A stretch of DNA of 64,000 bases from Archivesica marissinica (lineage: Eukaryota; Mollusca; Bivalvia; Venerida; Vesicomyidae), in assembly GCA_014843695.1 (NCBI GenBank), contig CM026390.1:4337971-4401970 (forward strand). The letters run 5' to 3'. How positions within the stretch are numbered: the stretch's first letter is position 1; the number at the start of each line of letters is the position of its first letter. Both the position numbers and the translations under genes were made by a program. The notes under the pieces were generated by a model. That model saw only the letters and a list, made by a program, of their open reading frames with translations, was not told where the DNA came from and did no database searches. Of this stretch, positions 32,684-43,100 are shown one piece after another.

Positions 32684-33205
32684 GTAAGTGTGAATGTCAA
32701 ATCTATAATACATGTAAGTGTGAATGTCAGATCTATAATACATGTAAGTGTGAATGTCAAATCTATAATACATGTAAGTGTGAATGTCAGATATATAATA
32801 CATGTAAGTGTGAATGTCAGATATATAATACATGTAAGTGTGAATGTCAAATCTATAATACATGTAAGTGTGAATGTCAAATCTATAATACATGTAAGTG
32901 TGAATGTCAAATCTATAATACATGTAAGTGTGAATGTCAAATCTATAATACATGTAAGTGTGAATGTCAAATCTAGAATACATGTAAGTGTGAATGTCAA
33001 ATCTATAATACATGTAAGTGTGAATGTCAAATCTATAATACATGTAAGTGTGAATGTCTGATCTATAATACATGTAAGTGTGAATGTCTGATCTATAATA
33101 CATGTAAGTGTGAATGTCAGATATATAATACATGTAAGTGTGAATGTCAGATATATAATACATGTAAGTGTGAATGTCAGATATATAATACATGTATGTC
33201 AGAAT
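32662..33205. repeat. 30-bp array of exon 3 end plus 5' splice site, about 18 units
   Basis: The unit is AATGTCAAATCTATAATACA followed by TGTAAGTGTG. It comprises the coding end of exon 3 and the consensus donor CAT|GTAAGTG. Donors fall every 30 bp at 32684, 32714 and so on to 33164, with a weaker GTATGT at 33194. The period is ten codons, so reading through adds VSVNVKSIIH per unit. A TGA at 33059, in a unit with GTCTGAT, ends the open frame after 13 donors. Confidence 0.95.
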
Positions 33206-33267
33206 GTCAGATTAGCCTGGGTTCCAGTCTGTCGATTTTTCACTTTTTAACTTCTGGAAAAATGACA

Positions 33268-33809
33268 GCCTGGGGAAACTGGATTTCCGATCGTAGCGCC
33301 ATCTACTTACACCCTCGTTTATGAGGGTGTAGATTTGAAGAAGAACAACTCTTCTCTATAAGATAGTATCGCTAAATATAGAAACGGAATTCTATCGAAA
33401 ATCGCCGAACAGTCACGATTATACACGAGATCATTTCCGAATATACACGAATGCTCCCGTAGCCTCATTTACATCGCAAACATAATTTCCCATTTCTGTT
33501 GTGATATCGACAAGATGGCGGATTTTAACTATTAAGTTTAAGTGGTAATGGGTCGATTCGGCGTGCTTGAAGTAAAGACGACTTAAATCTTGAGTAAATA
33601 TGTAAAATCAGATGCACATTGTACTTTTTAAAACTATTTATCGTTCCGTTGACCCGTAAATAATGGCGGCCAATTATAAAGTTTATCAACATTGCAGTGC
33701 CTCGCTTTCGATTCAAGTACATCATTAATTAAGTCCGTGCTAATAGGCCTATTAATAGGATTAATGCTAGTCAATAATTAAACGGACAATCCGTCCAGTT
33801 TCCCCAGGC
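33268..33809. mobile_element. Candidate inverted-repeat element in intron 3
   Basis: GCCTGGGGAAACTGGA at 33268-33283 is a perfect 16-bp inverted complement of TCCAGTTTCCCCAGGC at 33794-33809. Between them is a strong 9-bp hairpin (TACACCCTC, then GAGGGTGTA, near 33309-33332). There is no coding frame of note, and no target-site duplication was identified. Confidence 0.5.
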
Positions 33810-34045
33810 GTTGATATCATCAGAAATTCAATACGGCCCAATTAATAGTCTCGGTGTTAAAATATATTTATTTGACTGACCAGGCAAAATATATCGCCGC
33901 CTGTTCCCAGATCTATATATCCATATTTTAAGATGGTATTAAATGTAATTATGTACAGAACAAACATATTACAAACTTATTGAGTTAAAGATGTGCTCCT
34001 TATATAAGTCATTGCTCAAATCCAACTTTATTAAACATAATACGG

Positions 34046-34124
34046 CAAAGCAGACGACAATCTGCCAAAGCAGACGACAATCCGCCAAAGCAGACGACAA
34101 TCCGCCAAAGCAGACGACAATCCG
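34046..34124. repeat. 20-bp tandem repeat, 4 units, in intron 3
   Basis: GCCAAAGCAGACGACAATCC repeats four times with one T/C difference; the first and last units are partial. Confidence 0.95.
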
Positions 34125-34571
34125 TGACTGTTTTAAGAAGTATGCAATTAACACTTTTAATATTATCATTACCAACTGATTGACATGTTCTATTTAGAAT
34201 GCATAACTCTACCTGACATGACATTATATGTAGATTTAAAGCATCATTGAATTGCATAACATATTTACCAACATATCGATATTCTTATAGAACATGATTA
34301 TGAAGCGCCGTCGTATAAACACGGATTTGTATCAAACCATTAGAGGGATATATTGAATGTACTTCATAAACCAGTATACAACAGTAAGCTCATAATACAC
34401 GTAATTTCTAAATATCATGGGTCACTCCAGACTGACTATCCTTGGCTCAAACCATCCATGACTCGAACCATTATTCATGGACCTGTCAAGTTCGAGGCAA
34501 TGAAGTATATCATGTATGTTATATTGCATGACATGTTGAATCTCTGCCCAGACGTGTTGTTTGTATTGTAG

Positions 34572-34703
34572 AAGATAATCACCAACGAGAGTGTAGTACA
34601 GATGGTGCGGAAAGCTGTCGAGGAGGAGATGGTGGAACACGAGTTGAAATACGAACCCAAGATGACACGTTCAATGCTGAAGCAGTTTGAGGCACAGGGA
34701 CAC
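34572..34703 (+). CDS. GON4L: GON4L-like protein, exon 4
   Basis: A 132-bp, 44-codon phase-0 exon (residues 254-297) with acceptor TTGTATTGTAG and donor GGACAC|GTAAGT. This is the exon that identifies the gene. ITNESVVQMVRKAVEEE followed by YEPKMTRSMLKQFEAQGH strongly resembles the conserved N-terminal block of GON4L, where an EPKMTRSKLK-type sequence occurs (recalled, not searched). The exon end and donor are tandemly repeated downstream in a 57-bp unit. Confidence 0.82.
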
Positions 34704-34902
34704 GTAAGTTATAATACATGTACACGTTCAATGCTGAAGCAGTTTGATTCACAGGGACACGTAAGTTATAATACATGTACACGTTCAATGCTGAAGCAGT
34801 TTGATTCACAGGGACACGTAAGTTATAATACATGTACACGTTCAATGCTGAAGCAGTTTGATTCACAGGGACACGTGAGTTATGTACACGTTCAATGCTG
34901 AA
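34665..34902. repeat. 57-bp array of exon 4 end plus 5' splice site, about 4 units
   Basis: The unit starts ACACGTTCAATGCTGAAGCA and continues to CAGGGACAC|GTAAGTTATAATACATGT. It includes 39 exon bases (TRSMLKQF..QGH) and the donor. Donors lie at 34704, 34761, 34818 (all GTAAGT) and 34875 (GTGAGT). The first, coding copy has GAGGCA where the downstream copies have GATTCA (Glu-Ala to Asp-Ser). The period is 19 codons without a stop, so use of later donors would add VSYNTCTRSMLKQFDSQGH repeats. A fifth start (ACACGTTCAATGCTGAAAC) is truncated. Confidence 0.96.
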
Positions 34903-35656
34903 ACCGTGAGAGAAATTCCTATAGTTGCATCAACAGTTACCACACCTTGTACCTTGTGCTTTGTTTAGTGGATTTAGTTGCCTTAATTCACTTGCCACTC
35001 ATTGCTGTAGGTTCAAATCCCACTGGATTCTTGTGAGGAGGCTATCTGGCTAGCTTGCTACATGCCGGTGGTTGTGCCTGTAAATGTCCGATTATGCCTG
35101 TAAATGTTCGAAGGGGCATCCAGGATCTTCTTCAACCAATAAGTTTACGTTTAAACTTTATTTATTTATATATATATTAAGCACTCTCGTTTGCTCGGAT
35201 GACAGCGTATATATTAGTCTTTCGCTTGGGAGGAAACCAGAGTACCCGGAGAAAACCCACCTGTCCGATCTGGCGACCACCGTACCACCTCACATACTTC
35301 CCTGTCCGAGGATTGAACCCGGGTTGTATTGGTGAGAAGCGAGCGCGCTAACCACTGCGCTAGACAGCCTGTAGTAGCTGGAGAGACTCCATATAACCTA
35401 AGCTGTAGGTACGACATTAAATCTCATAGCACAAAGAAACAGCTACGACAACACGATAAATGGGAGATTGTGTTTATTAGTGTACGATAAGATTTTATTT
35501 CATCTCGTGATCACCGAAATATGTTTTTCCACTTGTGGTTACGGTGATCACTCTGTGAAATAAATTCCAATCTTCCACTATTAACACAAATATTCTCTAT
35601 ATCTTGTGAACTGTTATGATAGAATGTTTTTTATTTTGTTATATGTTATTGCTTAG
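34704..35656 (+). other. GON4L: GON4L-like gene, intron 4
   Basis: Phase-0 intron with acceptor TTATTGCTTAG. It holds the downstream units of the 57-bp array and a family B SINE. Nothing else was recognised between 35380 and 35656 except a GTGATCAC-containing inverted patch near 35507-35555. Confidence 0.75.
35147..35375 (-). mobile_element. SINE family B, copy 4 (best preserved head)
   Basis: The minus-strand head has TAGCGCAGTGGTTAGCGCGC (A box) and CCCGGGTTCAATCCTCGG (B box). The body includes GGTGGGTTTTCTCCGGGTAC, and the tail ends AAATAAAGTTTAAAC. It lies in antisense orientation to the host gene. Confidence 0.9.
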
Positions 35657-35767
35657 GTTCCTACTAATTGGGGTCTGTCTCCGAGGAAAAAGAGAGACTC
35701 TCCCAATTTCCTGGAGATGGAATTACCTGAAGATGAGGAAGATGATGAAGACTTCAACCCTGATAAG
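35657..35767 (+). CDS. GON4L: GON4L-like protein, exon 5
   Basis: A 111-bp, 37-codon phase-0 exon (residues 298-334), acceptor TTGCTTAG, donor GATAAG|GTCTGT (a weak donor because of C at +3). VPTNWGLSPRKKRDSPNFLE followed by an acidic run MELPEDEEDDEDFNPDK parallels the family's short Pro/Trp motif and acidic DEEYxPDEEE-type stretch. No enzyme motif is present; the segment is probably a disordered, interaction-type region. Confidence 0.82.
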
Positions 35768-37929
35768 GTCTGTTAGACTCAGTCTGACCTTCAACCTTCA
35801 GTCAGGAGGTCATCCAACAGCAAGACATAACCCATGCTATATCATTCTATATTCAACCTTCAGTCTAACAGCAAGACATAACCCATGATATATCATTCTA
35901 TATTCAACCTTCAGTCTAACAGCAAGACATAACCCATGCTATATCATTCTATATTCAACCTTCAGTCTAACAGCAAGACATAACCCATGCTATATCATTC
36001 TATATTCAACCTTCAGTCCAACAGCAAGACATAACCCATGCTATATCATTCTATATTCAACCTTCAGTCTAACAGCAAGACATAACCCATGATATATCAT
36101 TCTATATTCAACCTTCAGTCTAACAGCAAGACATAACCCATGATATATCATTCTATATTCAACCTTCAGTCTAACAGCAAGACATAACCCATGCTATATC
36201 ATTCTATATTCAACCTTCAGTCTAACAGCAAGACATAACCCATGATATATCATTCTATATTCAACCTTCAGTCTAACAGCACGACATAACCCATGCTATA
36301 TCATTCTATATTCAACCTTCAGTCTAACAGCACGACATAACCCATGCTATATCATTCTATATTCAACCTTCAGTCTAACAGCACGACATAACCCATGATA
36401 TATCATTCTATATTCAACCTTCAGTCTAACAGCACGACATAACCCATGCTATATCATTCTATATTCAACCTTCAGTCTAACAGCAAGACATAACCCATGT
36501 ACAAGCTACAGGTAGTACTGGATAGTTTTACTGTTACAGTTAGTACTGGATAGTTTTACTGTTACAGTTAGTACTGGATAGTTTTACTGTTACATATAGT
36601 ACTGGATAGTTTTACTGTTACATATAGTACTGGATAGTTTTACTGTTACAGTTAGTACTGGATAGTTTTACTGTTACATATAGTACTGGATAGTTTTACT
36701 GTTACATATAGTACTGGATAGTTTTACTGTTACAGTTAGTACTGGATAGTTTTACTGTTACATATAGTACTGGATAGTTTTACTGTTACATATAGTACTG
36801 GATAGTTTTACTGTTACAGTTAGTACTGGATAGTTTTACTGTTACATATAGTACTGGATAGTTTTACTGTTACATATAGTACTGGATAGTTTTACTGTTA
36901 CAGTTAGTACTGGATAGTTTTACTGTTACATATAGTACTGGATAGTTTTACTGTTACATATAGTACTGGATAGTTTTACTGTTACAGTTAGTACTGGATA
37001 GTTTTACTGTTACATATAGTACTGGATAGTTTTACTGTTACAGTTAGTACTGGATAGTTTTACTGTTACATATAGTACTGGATAGTTTTACTGTTACAGT
37101 TAGTACTGGATAGTTTTACTGTTACATATAGTACTGGATAGTTTTACTGTTACAGTTAGTACTGGATAGTTTTACTGTTACATGTAGTACTGGATAGTTT
37201 TACTGTTACAGTTAGTACTGGATAGTTTTACTGTTACAGGTAGTACTGGATAGTTTTACTGTTACAGTTAGTACTGGATAGTTTTACTGTTACATGTAGT
37301 ACTGTTACAGGTAGTACTGGATAGTTTTACTGTTACAGGTAGTACTGTTACAGGTAGTACTGGATAGTTTACTGTTACAGTTAGTACTGGATAGTTTTAC
37401 TGTTACAGTTAGTACTGTTACAGGTAGTACTGGATATTTGTACTGTTACAGTTAGTACTGGATAGTTTTACTGTTACAGGTAGTACTGGATATTTTTACT
37501 GTTACAGTTAGTACTGGATAGTTTTACTGTTACAGTTAGTACTGTTACAGGTAGTACTGGATATTTTTACTGTTACAGTTAGTACTGGATAGTTTTACTG
37601 TTACATGTAGTACTGGATATTTTTACTGTTACAGTTAGTACTGGATAGTTTTACTGTTACAGGTAGTACTGGATAGTTTTACTGTTACAGTTAGTACTGG
37701 ATAGTTTTACTGTTACAGTTAGTACTGGATATTTTTACTGTTACAGTTAGTACTGGATAGTTTTACTGTTACAGTTAGTACTTGATAGTTTTACTGTTAC
37801 AGGTAGTACTGGATAGTTTTACTGTTACAGGTAGTACTGTTACAGGTAGTACTGGAGAGTTTTACTGTTACAGTTAGTACTTGATAGTTTTACTGTTACA
37901 GTTAGTACTGGATAGTTTTACTGTTACAG
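35768..37929 (+). other. GON4L: GON4L-like gene, intron 5, made almost entirely of two arrays
   Basis: A 51-bp array starts about 22 bases after the donor and is followed directly by a 28-bp array that runs through the 3' splice site. Only about 20 bases at each array junction look unique. Confidence 0.78.
35790..36499. repeat. 51-bp minisatellite, about 13 units, in intron 5
   Basis: The unit contains TTCAACCTTCAGTCTAACAG and ACATAACCCATGCTATATCA. The main variants are AAGAC/ACGAC and ATGCTAT/ATGATAT. The first unit has an extra segment (GTCAGGAGGTCATCCAACAG). Confidence 0.96.
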
Positions 37930-37943
37930 GTAGTACTGGAGAG
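36507..37943. repeat. 28-bp array of 3' splice site plus exon 6 start, about 50 units
   Basis: The unit is TTTTACTGTTACAGTTAGTACTGGATAG in two overlapping parts: a pyrimidine-rich acceptor TTTTACTGTTACAG, and TAGTACTGGA, which equals the start of exon 6 (GTAGTACTGGAGAG). A unit near 37850 even carries GTAGTACTGGAGAG exactly. Variants alternate ACAG|TTAG, ACAG|GTAG and ACATATAG in a patterned order, and half-length units (GTAGTACTGTTACAG) appear after 37290. Confidence 0.95.
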
Positions 37944-38094
37944 TGATGAGGACAGTGAGAGTGTGATGTCGTCTTGTCTCAGTGACCTTGGCTCACCACT
38001 GCCGCCTACACTTACTGTAATGCCTACCGAGTCGGCTGTAACACCATCTGCGGCCGATGATGACTTAACAATAACTACTGATGATAACAGCTCA
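37930..38094 (+). CDS. GON4L: GON4L-like protein, exon 6
   Basis: A 165-bp, 55-codon phase-0 exon (residues 335-389) from acceptor ACTGTTACAG to donor AGCTCA|GTAAGT. The protein begins VVLESDEDSESVMSSCLSDL, aligning with an LLESDxES-type acidic/serine stretch that I recall in vertebrate GON4L. It continues with a Pro/Thr-rich segment (GSPLPPTLTVMPTESAVTPS) and an Asp/Thr tail. The first five codons belong to the 28-bp array, so the exact 3' splice site rests on frame: only this ACAG keeps phase 0 without a stop. Confidence 0.8.
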
Positions 38095-39972
38095 GTAAGT
38101 TTTGGCATGCAATTATGTACTTACAATATTTATTTTTAATTTGTGAGGCCCCATAAGTGGGTAACCACGTTTATTTTTTCAATGTAGCATATACATATTC
38201 ACAGACATCACATTCAATACTAAACAATTGCAGGCCGTCAAGTTTCCTATTTTTGGAGCAATTCCTATTTTTTCCTATTTTCCGGCAAAATGTTCCTATT
38301 TTTTGGCCCTTTTGAAAAGCCATACACATTGTTGCCCAATAGAGCCTGTACATCAAGTTTATATCAGCAGGACGCTTCTTGAATAACAAAAAATCATGTC
38401 AACTCAACTCTTGTTTGTGAAGCTTGACTCGATATACACCTTTTAAGATATGTGCCTTCTTACATCATTAACTTTAATATTTTAAATGCTGTTAATTTCT
38501 TGTTACGTAAGTTCTAGGTATATGATACATAGTGTACAGCCTGTATGTTGGAGTTCTAGGTATATGATACAACAGTGTACAGTCTGTATGGTGGAGTTCT
38601 AGGTATATGATACAATAGTGTACAGTCTGTATGTTGGAGTTCTAGGTATATGATACAACAGTGTACAGTCTGTATGGTGGAGTTCTAGGTATATGATACA
38701 ACAGTGTACAGTCTGTATGTTGGAGTTCTAGGTATATGATACAACAGTGTACAGTCTGTATGTTGGAGTTCTAGGTATATGATACAACAGTGTACAGTCT
38801 GTATGTTGGAGTTCTAGGTATATGATACAACAGTGTACAGTCTGTATGTTGGAGTTCTAGGTATATGATACAACAGTGTACAGTCTGTATGGTGGAGTTC
38901 TAGGTATATGATACAACAGTGTACAGTCTGTATGTTGGAGTTCTAGGTATATGATACAACAGTGTACAGTCTGTATGTTGGAGTTCTAGGTATATGATAC
39001 AACAGTGTACAGTCTGTATGTTGGAGTTCTAGGTATATGATACAACAGTGTACAGTCTGTATGTTGGAGTTCTAGGTATATGATACAACAGTGTACAGTC
39101 TGTATGTTGGAGTTCTAGGTATATGATACAACAGTGTACAGTCTGTATGTTGGAGTTCTAGGTATATGATACAACAGTGTACAGTCTGTATGTTGGAGTT
39201 CTAGGTATATGATACAACAGTGTACAGTCTGTATGTTGGAGTTCTAGGTATATGATACAACAGTGTACAGTCTGTATGTTGGAGTTCTAGGTATATGATA
39301 CAACAGTGTACAGTCTGTATGTTGGAGTTCTAGGTATATGATACAACAGTGTACAGTCTGTATGTTGGAGTTCTAGGTATATGATACAACAGTGTACAGC
39401 CTGTATGGTGGAGTTCTAGGTATATGATACAATAGTGTACAGCCTGTATGGTGGAGTTCTAGGTATATGATACAACAGTGTACAGCCTGTATGGTGGAGT
39501 TCTAGGTATATGATACAATAGTGTACAGCCTGTATGGTGGAGTTCTAGGTATATGATACAACAGTGTACAGTCTGTATGGTGGAGTTCTAGGTATATGAT
39601 ACAACAGTGTACAGTCTGTATGGTGGAGTTCTAGGTATATGATACAACAGTGTACAGTCTGTATGTTGGAGTTCTAGGTATATGATACAAAGTGTACAGC
39701 TGTATGAGTTCTAGGTATATGATACAATTGGAGTTCTAGGTATATGATACAACAGTGTACAGTCTGTATGTTGGAGTTCTAGGTATATGATACAACAGTG
39801 TACAGTCTGTATGTTGGAGTTCTAGGTATATGATACAACAGTGTACAGTCTGTATGGTGGAGTTCTAGGTATATGATACAATAGTGTACAGCCTGTATGG
39901 TGGAGTTCTAGGTATATGATACAATAGTGTACTCCTATGGCATTATGTACAATTTATATTCTATACATCTAG
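38095..39972 (+). other. GON4L: GON4L-like gene, intron 6
   Basis: Phase-0 intron, donor GTAAGT, acceptor ATACATCTAG. A unique AT-rich part (38095-38505) includes a patch of TTCCTATTTTTTGG-like words repeated at 38248-38310; the rest is a 43-bp array. Confidence 0.75.
38506..39935. repeat. 43-bp minisatellite, about 33 units, in intron 6
   Basis: The unit contains GTTCTAGGTATATGATACAA and CAGTGTACAGTCTGTATGTT. Central copies are identical over many units. Variants (GGTGGAG, CAATAG, CAGCCTG) cluster at both ends, and one collapsed unit lies at 39690-39740. Confidence 0.97.
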
Positions 39973-40098
39973 CAAAGCATGTTAAGCCCTATGGGACCAC
40001 CTATGCAAACTAGTGTTCCGAGATCCCACCATAAAGCCAGTGAACTGGGTAAAAGGTATCAAGATGCATTGGAGAGAGATGTACAGAGGTGTGAGCAG
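39973..40098 (+). CDS. GON4L: GON4L-like protein, exon 7 (last in window)
   Basis: A 126-bp, 42-codon phase-0 exon (residues 390-431) from acceptor ATACATCTAG to donor GAGCAG|GTATGT. The product begins QSMLSPMGPPMQTSVPRSHH and continues KASELGKRYQDALERDVQRCEQ. The MGPP motif followed by a charged helix-like segment resembles the corresponding region of GON4L as I recall it. Later hallmark regions of the family (PAH-like and SANT/Myb-like domains) must lie beyond the window, because intron 7 fills everything to position 64000. Confidence 0.78.
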
Positions 40099-40170
40099 GT
40101 ATGTCTCATTGTTCCAGTGTTCTAGTTTGTCCTCATTTACAACTATGATCGTGTTGCTTCTCTGGGGGCC

Positions 40171-43100
40171 CTGTCCCAAGTTAGATCCTGCTTGCTGGTC
40201 TGTGTGTCTGTTCCAAGCTAGATTCTGTCTGCTGGTCTGTCCCAAGCTAGATCCTGCCTGCTGGTCTGTGTGCCTGTCCCAAGCTAGATCCTGTCTGCTG
40301 GTCTGTCCCAAGCTAGATCCTGTCTGCTGGTCTGTCCCAAGCTAGATCCTGCCTGCTGGTCTGTGTGCCTGTCCCAAGCTAGATCCTGTCTGCTGGTCTG
40401 TCCCAAGCTAGATCCTGTCTGCTGGTCTGTGTGTCTGTCCCAAGCTAGATCCTGCCTACTGGTCTGTGTGTCTGTCCCAAGCTAGATCCTGCCTGCTAGT
40501 CATTGTGTCTGTCCCAAGCTAGATCCTGCCTACTGGTCTGTGTGTCTGTCCCACGCTTGATCCTGTCTGCTGGTCTGTGTGTCTGTCCCAAGCTAGATCC
40601 TGCCTACTGGTCTGTGTGTCTGTCCCAAGCTAGATCCTGCCTGCTGGTCTGTGTGTCTGTCCCAAGCTAGATCCTGCCTACTGGTCTGTGTGCCTGTCCC
40701 AAGCTAGATCCTGCCTACTGGTCTGTGTGTCTGTCCCAAGCTAGATCCTGTCTGCTGGTCTGTGTGTCTGTCCCAAGCTAGACCCTGCCTACTGGTCTGT
40801 GTGTCTGTCCCAAGCTAGATCCTGTCTGCTGGTCTGTGTGCTTGTTCCAAGCTAGATCCTGTCTGCTGGTCAGTGTGCCTGTCCCAAGCTAGATCCTGCC
40901 TATTGGTCTGTCCCAAGCTAGATCCTGTCTGCTGGTCTGTGTGCCTGTCCCAAGCTAGATCCTGTCTGCTGGTCTGTGTGTCTGTCCCAAGCTAGATCCT
41001 GTCTGCTGGTCTGTGTGCCTGTCCCAAGCTAGATCCTGCCTAATGGTCTGTCCCAAGCTAGATCCTGCCTGCTGGTCTGTGTGCCTGTTCCAAGCTAGAT
41101 CCTGCCTACTGGTCTGTCCCAAGCTAGATTCTGCCTGCTGGTCTGTGCGTCTGTCCCAAGATAGATCCTGCCTACTGGTCTGTGTGTCTGTCCCAAGCTA
41201 GATCCTGCCTGCTGGTCTGTGTGTCTGTTCCAAGCTAGATCCTGCCTGCTGGTCTGTGTGTCTGTTCCAAGCTAGATCCTGCCTGCTGGTCTGTGTGTCT
41301 GTCCCAAGCTTGATCCTGCCTACTGGTCTGTCCCAAGCTAGATCCTGCCTGCTGATCTGTGTGCCTGTTCCAAGCTAGATCCTGCTGTCCCAAGCTAGAT
41401 CCTGCCTACTGGTCTGTCCCAAGCTAGATCCTGCCTGCTGGTCTGTGTGCCTGTTCCAAGCTAGATCCTGCCTACTGGTCTGTCCCAAGCTAGATCCTGC
41501 CTGCTGGTCTGTCCCAAGCTAGATCCTGCCTGCTGGTCTGTGTGCCTGTTCCAAGCTAGATCCTGCCTACTGGTCTGTCCCAAGCTAGATCCTGCCTGCT
41601 GGTCTGTCCCAAGCTAGATCCTGCCTACTGGTCTGTGTGTCTGTCCCAAGCTAGATCCTGCCTACTGGTCTGTGTCTGTCCCAAGCTAGATCCTGCCTAC
41701 TGGTCTGTGTGCCTGTCCCAAGCTTGATCCTGCCTGCTGGTCTGTGTGTCTGTCCCAAGCTTGATCCTGCCTGCTTCTCTGTGTGTCTGTTCCAAGCTTG
41801 ATCCTGCCGGCTTGTCTGTATGCCTGTTCCAAGCTAGATCCTGCCTGCTGGTCTGTGTGCCTGTCCCAAGCTAGATCCTGCCTGCTGGTCTGTGTGCCTG
41901 TTCCAAGCTAGATCCTGCCTGCTGGTCTGTGTGCTTGTTCCAAGCTAGATCCTGCCTGCTGGTCTGTGTGCCTATCCCAAGCTAGATCCTGCCTGCTGGT
42001 CTGTGTGCCTGTCCCAAGCTTGATCCTGTCTGCCTGTGTGTGTGTCTGTTCCAAGCTAGATCCTGCCTGCTGGTCTGTGTGCCTATCCCAAGCTAGATCC
42101 TGCCTGCTGGTCTGTGTGCCTGTCCCAAGCTTGATCCTGTCTGCTGGTCTGTGTGTCTGTTCGAAGCTAGATCCTGTCTGCTGGTTTGTATGCCTGTCCC
42201 AAGCTTGATCCTGCCTGCTGGTCTGTATGCCTATCCCAAGCTAGATCCTGCCTGCTGGTCTGTGTGCCTGTCCCAAGCTTGATCCTGTCTGCTGGTATGT
42301 GTCTGTTCCAAGTTAGATCCTGCCTACTGGTCTGTGTGTGTGTCTGTCTCAAGCTAGATCCTGCCTGCTGGTCTGTGTGCCTGTCCCAAGCTAGATCCTG
42401 TCTGCTGGTCTGTGTGTCTGTCCCAAGCTAGATCCTGCCTACTGGTCTGTGTGTCTGTCCCAAGCTAGATCCTGCCTGCTGGTCTGTGTGCCTGTCCCAA
42501 GCTAGATCATGTCTGCTGGTCTGTGTGCCTGTCCCAAGCTAGATCCTGCCTACTGGTCTGTGTGTCTGTCCCAAGCTAGATCCTGTCTGCTGGTCTGTGT
42601 GCTTGTTCCAAGCTAGATCCTGTCTGCTGGTCTGTGTGCCTATCCCAAGCTAGATCCTGCCAGCTGGTCTGTGTGTTTGTTCCAAGCTAGATCCTGCCAG
42701 CTGGTCTGTGTGTCTGTCCCAAGCTAGATCCTGCCTGCTGGTCTGTGTGCCTATCCCAAGCTAGATCCTGCCTGCTGGTCTGTGTGCCTGTCCCAAGCTT
42801 GATCCTGTCTGCTGGTGTGTGTGTCTGTTCCAAGCTAGATCCTGCCTGCTGGTCTGTGTGCCTATCCCAAGCTAGATCCTGCCTGCTGGTCTGTGTGCCT
42901 GTCCCAAGCTTGATCCTGTCTGCTGGTCTGTGTGTCTGTTCCAAGCTAGATCCTGTCTGCTGGTTTGTATGCCTGTCCCAAGCTTGATCCTGCCTGCTGG
43001 TCTGTATGCCTATCCCAAGCTAGATCCTGCCTGCTGGTCTGTGTGCCTGTCCCAAGCTTGATCCTGTCTGCTTGTATGTGTGTCTGTTCCAAGTTAGATC

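Larger units (their letters stand above)
32684..34571 (+). other. GON4L: GON4L-like gene, intron 3
   Basis: Phase-0 intron if the first donor is used; acceptor TTTGTATTGTAG. It contains the rest of the 30-bp array, an inverted-repeat element and a 20-bp array. Confidence 0.75.

Noticed and set aside
32684..33061. Extending exon 3 as constitutive coding sequence through the whole 30-bp array
   Set aside because: The first donor is a perfect consensus and joining it to exon 4 gives the family-like sequence NVKSIIH-KIITNESV. Read-through is kept only as a possible splice variant.
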